A stretch of DNA of 6,568 nt from NCBI GenBank assembly GCA_028680875.1, contig JAQUJQ010000089.1, positions 1 to 6,568 of the forward strand, in the 5' to 3' direction. Source of the DNA: Eubacteriales bacterium (GTDB lineage: Bacteria > Bacillota > Clostridia > Peptostreptococcales > Anaerovoracaceae). The position numbers were made by a program, and so were the translations under genes. Shown here piece by piece: positions 6,361-6,568 of this stretch (its first letter is position 1; each line of letters begins with the position of its first letter). The notes below the pieces were generated by a model that was not told the origin of the DNA, did no database searches, and saw nothing but the letters and a program-made list of their open reading frames with translations.

Positions 6361-6568
6361 CTATTCTGATTCTTGCTTTTGGAAAGCCTGTTCAATGATA
6401 GCCATTATATCTTCAAGCTGGTCTAAGCTGTCCATCATCATTTCTACATCACCGGTTCCCCAGTGACCAACACCCGCGACATCTTTGGTAATTCCTTTCG
6501 GATCAACCACTTCGGCGTGATCCATACTGACAAAGATACGCAGTCCCTTATTAAGAATAACGATGCTA
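6361..6568 (-). CDS. DUF5655-type protein, C-terminal end (incomplete)
   Basis: A frame is open from the right edge to a TAG at 6363-6361 and gives the last 68 residues; the start lies outside the window. The segment reads GLRIFVSMDHAEVVDP, then GITKDVAGVGHWGTGDVEM, then a Leu/Ile-rich helix ending in KQESE. The pattern 'DP.G..KDV..VGHWG.GDVE' followed by a helix of the 'SLDQLEDIMAIIEQAF' type matches the C-terminus of DUF5655 domains as I know them. These occur alone or attached to other domains and have no firmly known function. The gene is directly followed by the metallopeptidase pseudogene, in the same frame as its first fragment, which suggests that a deletion joined the two. Confidence 0.68.
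   Translation of the reverse strand, partial: SIVILNKGLRIFVSMDHAEVVDPKGITKDVAGVGHWGTGDVEMMMDSLDQLEDIMAIIEQAFQKQESE

Noticed and set aside
5934..6395. 153-codon minus-strand frame
   Set aside because: Only its C-terminal part (FDWYTQEG to NLNWK) matches the metallopeptidase. Its first 75 or so residues read DUF5655 and pseudogene DNA in the wrong frame, and its last residues after the A5-T5 run are also out of frame.
1..6568. CRISPR array, tRNA or rRNA gene, or insertion-sequence ends
   Set aside because: I saw no regularly spaced repeats, no tRNA-like cloverleaf arms and no terminal inverted repeats with a transposase.

Overview
The window is AT-rich bacterial DNA, and every gene I can support is on the minus strand. 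Its core is a compact operon, transcribed from right to left, that reads as a type I Zorya anti-phage system in the order zorA (about 5253 to 3268), zorB (3266 to 2565), zorC (2538 to 1312) and zorD (1322 down to the left edge, incomplete). The genes are tightly packed: 1 base between zorA and zorB, 26 bases between zorB and zorC, and an 11-base overlap between zorC and zorD. This implies one transcript with translational coupling.

ZorA and ZorB should form a proton-driven, MotAB-like rotary motor in the cytoplasmic membrane. ZorA carries four membrane helices, the MotA/TolQ-type channel signature and a cytoplasmic helical tail of about 425 residues. ZorB carries one membrane helix with the proton-binding Asp and a peptidoglycan-binding OmpA/MotB domain. 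ZorC is a short EH-signature protein. The gene after it encodes the N-terminal region that precedes the SNF2 helicase in ZorD-type proteins; the helicase itself lies beyond the window. In the current model for the family, the motor senses envelope disturbance during phage infection and signals through the ZorA tail to ZorC and ZorD, which bind and degrade invading DNA.

Right of zorA, about 500 bases lack a convincing gene. They hold a possible 33-codon leader ORF that ends just before the zorA ribosome binding site, a cluster of three small palindromes, a good minus-strand terminator (5539-5569), and a short GC-rich patch that may be the decayed end of a gene. Beyond that lies a broken YgjP/DUF45 zinc metallopeptidase gene with at least three frame changes and no N-terminus. 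The right edge holds the C-terminus of a DUF5655-type protein. Metallopeptidases of this family often travel with type I restriction-modification genes, so the surroundings look like a decaying defence or accessory island.

The host is probably a low-GC Gram-positive such as a member of the Clostridia. This rests on base composition, strong GGAGG/AAGGGG ribosome binding sites and the terminator style, so it is an inference. The window does not show a new kind of system. Its interest lies in a compact variant of a known one, start-site and leader details, and decayed neighbours that gene callers will mis-annotate.
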